Origin: Thermoplasmata archaeon
GTDB taxonomy: Archaea; Thermoplasmatota; Thermoplasmata; Lutacidiplasmatales; UBA184
Length of the DNA: 40,273 nucleotides
Reading direction: 5' to 3'
NCBI GenBank assembly: GCA_030037735.1
Contig: JASHQC010000034.1
Span: 1-40,273 of the forward strand
Made by a program: the position numbers and the translations under genes. The notes below the pieces were generated by a model that was not told the origin of the DNA, ran no database searches, and saw nothing but the letters and a program-made list of their open reading frames with translations. Shown here piece after piece: positions 38,184 through 40,273 of the stretch. How positions within the stretch are numbered: the stretch's first letter is position 1; each line of letters begins with the position of its first letter.

Positions 38184-38190
38184 TACATAC
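38184..38190 (-). promoter_or_regulatory. TATA box of the RelE-type operon
   Basis: GTATGTA on the minus strand is centred 27 bp before ATG 38160 (24 bp before ATG 38163), predicting a leaderless antitoxin message. Confidence 0.45.
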
Positions 38191-38250
38191 CCCTTCCCAT
38201 CCGCTCGGAAAGTGAACAGTGACGGGGAGCATGGGGGCTGCACTAAGTGT

Positions 38251-38296
38251 CGCGACCACCTTCGGTGGAAAGGATATTCCACCTACGGTGGTCGCG
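38251..38296. repeat. Large inverted repeat built from two CCACC-NNN-GGTGG palindromes
   Basis: The arms at 38251-38268 and 38279-38296 are complementary at 16 of 18 positions around the ten-base spacer AAAGGATATT. Each arm also holds its own palindrome (CCACC-TTC-GGTGG and CCACC-TAC-GGTGG). It lies between the end of the NmrA-like gene (38331) and the RelE-type operon (from 38160), both on the minus strand. It may be a terminator/processing stem for the former or an operator for the latter. Confidence 0.6.
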
Positions 38297-38330
38297 GGCG
38301 GGAAACGTGCTCGACGAGCCCTACGAGATG

Positions 38331-39266
38331 CTATCCGGCCGCTTTTACAGGCAGAAGACCGAGGTCCTGGAGCATCCGATGGGCGGCGTCTTCCACCTTG
38401 GGGACCGGCCCGAAGAGCTCCCCTTGCAATCGAGTGTCGGCAACGTATTTGCCCGTCTGGAAGAACCGGGTCATCTCTAGCATTCCCCGGATGCCGGGAC
38501 TGAAGAGGGCCGCGAGCCTCATGCCTCCGCCGCTCATCGTGCGCAGCCTCATCGGGCGATGGAGGAGGCGACTCGCGAGTTCCGTCAGTTCTTCGCCGGA
38601 GAGGGGACGGTCGGAGCCTAAGTCGATTCGCAGACCTAGTGCGCGGGGCTCATCCACGGCCATGGCCAATGCCCGAGCCACCTCGTCGGGAGCGATGTAC
38701 GTCATGCGCACACCGCCTTGGGTCATGCCCATGACTTGGCCCTTCTGGAGACCCGCTAGCATCCACTCGCGGTAGCGCCCCGAAGGAGCGCCGAGAAATG
38801 CCCCGGGACGTAGGGACACAAAGGGGACACCCTGTTGTTGAAGGAAATCCTCGGTCACCTTCTTCGCCCAGAAGTGCGGGACGTTCGGCGCCTGATCGCA
38901 CGCAAGGATGCTTAGAAAGACGAACCGGGGCACCGCGGACCTCTTTGCCGCGTCCACGAGGTTGCGGTTGCCATCGAAGTCGGTTTTGAGCGAATCGCCC
39001 TTTCTCCGCCGAGAGTATCCGATGGCCGAACTGACGACTGCGCTAACGCCGGACATCGCGTTCGTCAGCGAAGGAGGATCGAGCATGTCCCCTCGAACAA
39101 TCTCGACTCCCTCTTTCGGAAGACCGCTTGCGTCGCTGCCGGGGCGAACTAAAGCCCGAACGACCTTGCCGCGTGCCCGAAGGGCGCGCACTGTCCGTCC
39201 TCCGAGGTCCCCCGTCGCACCGACAACTAGGACAGGACCGTCCTTCGTTAGTGAGCTTGCGGCCAT
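38331..39266 (-). CDS. NmrA-like atypical SDR (NAD(P)-binding) protein
   Basis: This 311-residue protein of the extended/atypical SDR group has a clear cofactor motif, VLVVGATGDLGGRTVRALRA (GxxGxxG, near residues 12-31). VRALVRPGSD at the second strand end suggests NADP preference. Next come GDMLDPPSLTNAMSGVSAVV and FVFLSILACDQAP. The standard YxxxK is not obvious: after the serine strand comes VPHFWAKKVTEDFLQQQGV, with F/W-x-x-K in place of Y-x-x-x-K, typical of NmrA-like sensor or ubiquinone-related proteins. It is probably a redox sensor or a reductase of unknown substrate. The start ATG 39266 has CTATAA (39289-39294, minus strand) centred 26 bp upstream. Confidence 0.85.
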   Translation of the reverse strand: MAASSLTKDGPVLVVGATGDLGGRTVRALRARGKVVRALVRPGSDASGLPKEGVEIVRGDMLDPPSLTNAMSGVSAVVSSAIGYSRRRKGDSLKTDFDGNRNLVDAAKRSAVPRFVFLSILACDQAPNVPHFWAKKVTEDFLQQQGVPFVSLRPGAFLGAPSGRYREWMLAGLQKGQVMGMTQGGVRMTYIAPDEVARALAMAVDEPRALGLRIDLGSDRPLSGEELTELASRLLHRPMRLRTMSGGGMRLAALFSPGIRGMLEMTRFFQTGKYVADTRLQGELFGPVPKVEDAAHRMLQDLGLLPVKAAG

Positions 39267-39288
39267 GAGGCGGGCACTTCTCCCCCCA

Positions 39289-39294
39289 TTATAG
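39289..39294 (-). promoter_or_regulatory. TATA box of the NmrA-like gene
   Basis: CTATAA on the minus strand is centred 26 bp before ATG 39266, one of the cleanest leaderless promoters in the window. Confidence 0.55.
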
Positions 39295-39606
39295 TGACTA
39301 GTGGCCGCGTCGCCCAGTCACCCAGGTAGCCTCGAGGGACTCCGGGTTCAGATCCGCGGTAACCCAAGAGCGCAAGGGCCATTGTACCTACGTGCTCCAG
39401 GGCTACCGCCTCCCCTTCTCTGTGAAGGCATTGTAGACGATCAAGAGGTGGGAGGATCTAGTTTCTCATCCAACGTGTCCTTCTGAGCGCAATGGCGACC
39501 CGCTCTCTCGGCCCTCAGGTTCTTAGGATTCCAGGTCACCGCGTGAATGGGTCCGGTCGTTGGATGGCTGTCCCTGGCAGCTCGGACCGGGTCATGCGGG
39601 GCCTGA
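39295..39606. other. Gene-free stretch
   Basis: About 310 bases between the NmrA-like gene and the SRPBCC gene with only short, feature-free frames. GGGTTCAGATCC at 39349-39360 looks like a tRNA T-arm at first sight, but the stems do not pair (see rejected items). Confidence 0.4.
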
Positions 39607-40074
39607 CTATGCCAGTTCTCGTTCGAGAGCAGGCGCCATCCGACGCCGCCACAGGCCCGAATCCCCCTGGCGCTCGATTTCCGTCAACCGGGCAATCTCG
39701 GCAGTTTTGAGGGGTTTAGAGCTCTTGACGAGCCGCATCCCCCTGAACTCGAGATGCGATCGGCGCGGTCCATCGGAAACAATTTGGTACCAATACTGAG
39801 AATGCCGGAAAGGACCATTCAAGTGGGTGTTCGACCAGGCGAGTTTCGACGGATTCAGGCGCACCAATCTCTGGATCCGTCGGGCTCGGCCATTGGGAAA
39901 GGTCGTGTCCGTTAGAATGAGAGCGTCCTCGGAGAGCCATCGCACCGTGCGCCGCCACGGCACCTCGAACAGTCCCCCATCGCTCGCGCGAAAGTCGGTG
40001 CACCAGCGGTACGCTGCCTGGGCCGGTACTCGGAAAGGTTGACGGAACTGGTACCTAAGTGAGTTCAATGGCAT
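39607..40074 (-). CDS. SRPBCC-like (polyketide cyclase/START-type) protein
   Basis: This 155-residue protein's opening strand and helix (LRYQFRQPFRVPAQAAYRWCTDF) are typical of SRPBCC coenzyme Q-binding/START-like domains. The central strands DALILTDTTFPNG and IQRLVRLNPSKLAWSNTHL follow, and then RSHLEFRGMRLV. The C-terminal helix LTEIERQGDSGLWRRRMAPALERELA closes the cavity. It should bind a hydrophobic small molecule or lipid; no catalytic residues are evident. ATG 40074 is used; a TATA-like AAGTTAAATTC (40113-40123, minus strand) lies about 44 bp upstream. It belongs to the same superfamily as 8339-8794, but the sequences are not close. Confidence 0.7.
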   Translation of the reverse strand: MPLNSLRYQFRQPFRVPAQAAYRWCTDFRASDGGLFEVPWRRTVRWLSEDALILTDTTFPNGRARRIQRLVRLNPSKLAWSNTHLNGPFRHSQYWYQIVSDGPRRSHLEFRGMRLVKSSKPLKTAEIARLTEIERQGDSGLWRRRMAPALERELA

Positions 40075-40112
40075 CGAACTTCGACCTCGCGCGGCTGAAC
40101 ACGCGCGCGTGA

Positions 40113-40123
40113 ATTTAACTTAG
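40113..40123 (-). promoter_or_regulatory. TATA-like element of the terminal SRPBCC gene
   Basis: AAGTTAAATTC on the minus strand is centred about 44 bp before ATG 40074, leaving a leader of about 18 bases. It lies next to the palindrome CACGCGCGCGTG (40098-40109). Confidence 0.4.
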
Positions 40124-40138
40124 AACGCCGGGGTTTCT

Positions 40139-40157
40139 CTTGCCCTCGCGGGGCAAG
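40139..40157. repeat. Hairpin near the right edge
   Basis: CTTGCCC-TCGCG-GGGCAAG forms a perfect 7-bp stem. It may be a terminator for a gene beyond the window or an element end. The remaining 115 bases show no gene. Confidence 0.4.
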
Positions 40158-40273
40158 CAGCATTGCACCACGATTCGGGTAGCACCCTGATCTGTTGGAA
40201 AGAGATCTCATACGAGAGGGCCTCGCGCTCAGAGCCTATTTGGATAACCGGCCCGAGGGCGTGACGGCCGGGA

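Noticed and set aside
39330-39375. tRNA T-arm-like sequence GGGTTCAGATCC
   Set aside because: The 5-bp T-stem does not pair (CCGGG against CCGCG), and no acceptor, D or anticodon arms can be built around it.
1-40273. CRISPR array, integrase or prophage genes, complete insertion sequence
   Set aside because: No regularly spaced repeats, recombinase motifs or paired terminal repeats were found anywhere in the window.

Overview
The window looks like a piece of a high-GC archaeal chromosome. The archaeal signs are an eIF1/SUI1 gene, a MfnB-type methanofuran enzyme, TATA-like boxes centred about 26 bp before many start codons (the pattern of leaderless transcripts), and an AbrB/PIN toxin-antitoxin pair. 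The Kelch/carboxypeptidase-regulatory surface protein, the MoxR-DUF58 operon and the paired APC permeases would fit an uncultured Thermoplasmatota lineage from soil or sediment. That placement is inference, because no rRNA or other taxonomic marker is present. I found no tRNA, rRNA, CRISPR array, intact insertion sequence or replication origin.

Layout. 1-7.2 kb: aminotransferase, KynB-like cyclase and SDR on the + strand, then a cupin and a cystathionine gamma-synthase/lyase-like enzyme on the - strand, then an APC amino-acid permease. 6.2-8.2 kb: a nucleotidyltransferase-fold protein and a metallophosphoesterase, tail to tail. 8.3-11.1 kb: SRPBCC protein, small zinc-ribbon protein, a fusion of a degenerate glycine-cleavage H domain with a TusA domain, a rhodanese and SUI1. 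11.3-13.8 kb: three-gene ABC exporter. 14-17.3 kb: HesB/IscA-like protein, lipid-linked oligosaccharide flippase-like protein, NUDIX hydrolase and VOC protein. 17.4-19.1 kb: a second metallophosphoesterase plus nucleotidyltransferase pair, paralogous to the first but arranged as an operon. 19.1-22.8 kb: ureohydrolase (agmatinase family), second APC permease and nitrilase. 22.8-26 kb: MscL with a zinc-ribbon tail and a large Kelch surface protein. 26-30.4 kb: a tightly overlapping MoxR operon. 30.8-32.9 kb: DapA-family aldolase, TusA-like protein and MfnB. 33-40 kb is looser and more accessory: CBS protein, unknown protein, VapBC, a GltD-like oxidoreductase, a RelE-type toxin-antitoxin pair, an NmrA-like protein, an SRPBCC protein, and gene-free stretches holding hairpins.

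How the genes may work together. The most striking element is the metallophosphoesterase/nucleotidyltransferase module, found twice about 10 kb apart with two different gene orders. Both phosphoesterases are 318 residues, and both nucleotidyltransferases share a C-terminal D-W-G-F-W motif. This suggests a conserved functional partnership, possibly one enzyme adding and the other removing a nucleotide or phosphate mark. A second theme is sulfur carriage: a rhodanese converges on the H-domain/TusA fusion, a separate TusA-like gene overlaps mfnB, and a Cys-rich IscA-like protein lies nearby. A third is nitrogen/amino-acid use: two APC permeases, a ureohydrolase, a nitrilase, an aminotransferase and a Cys/Met PLP enzyme.
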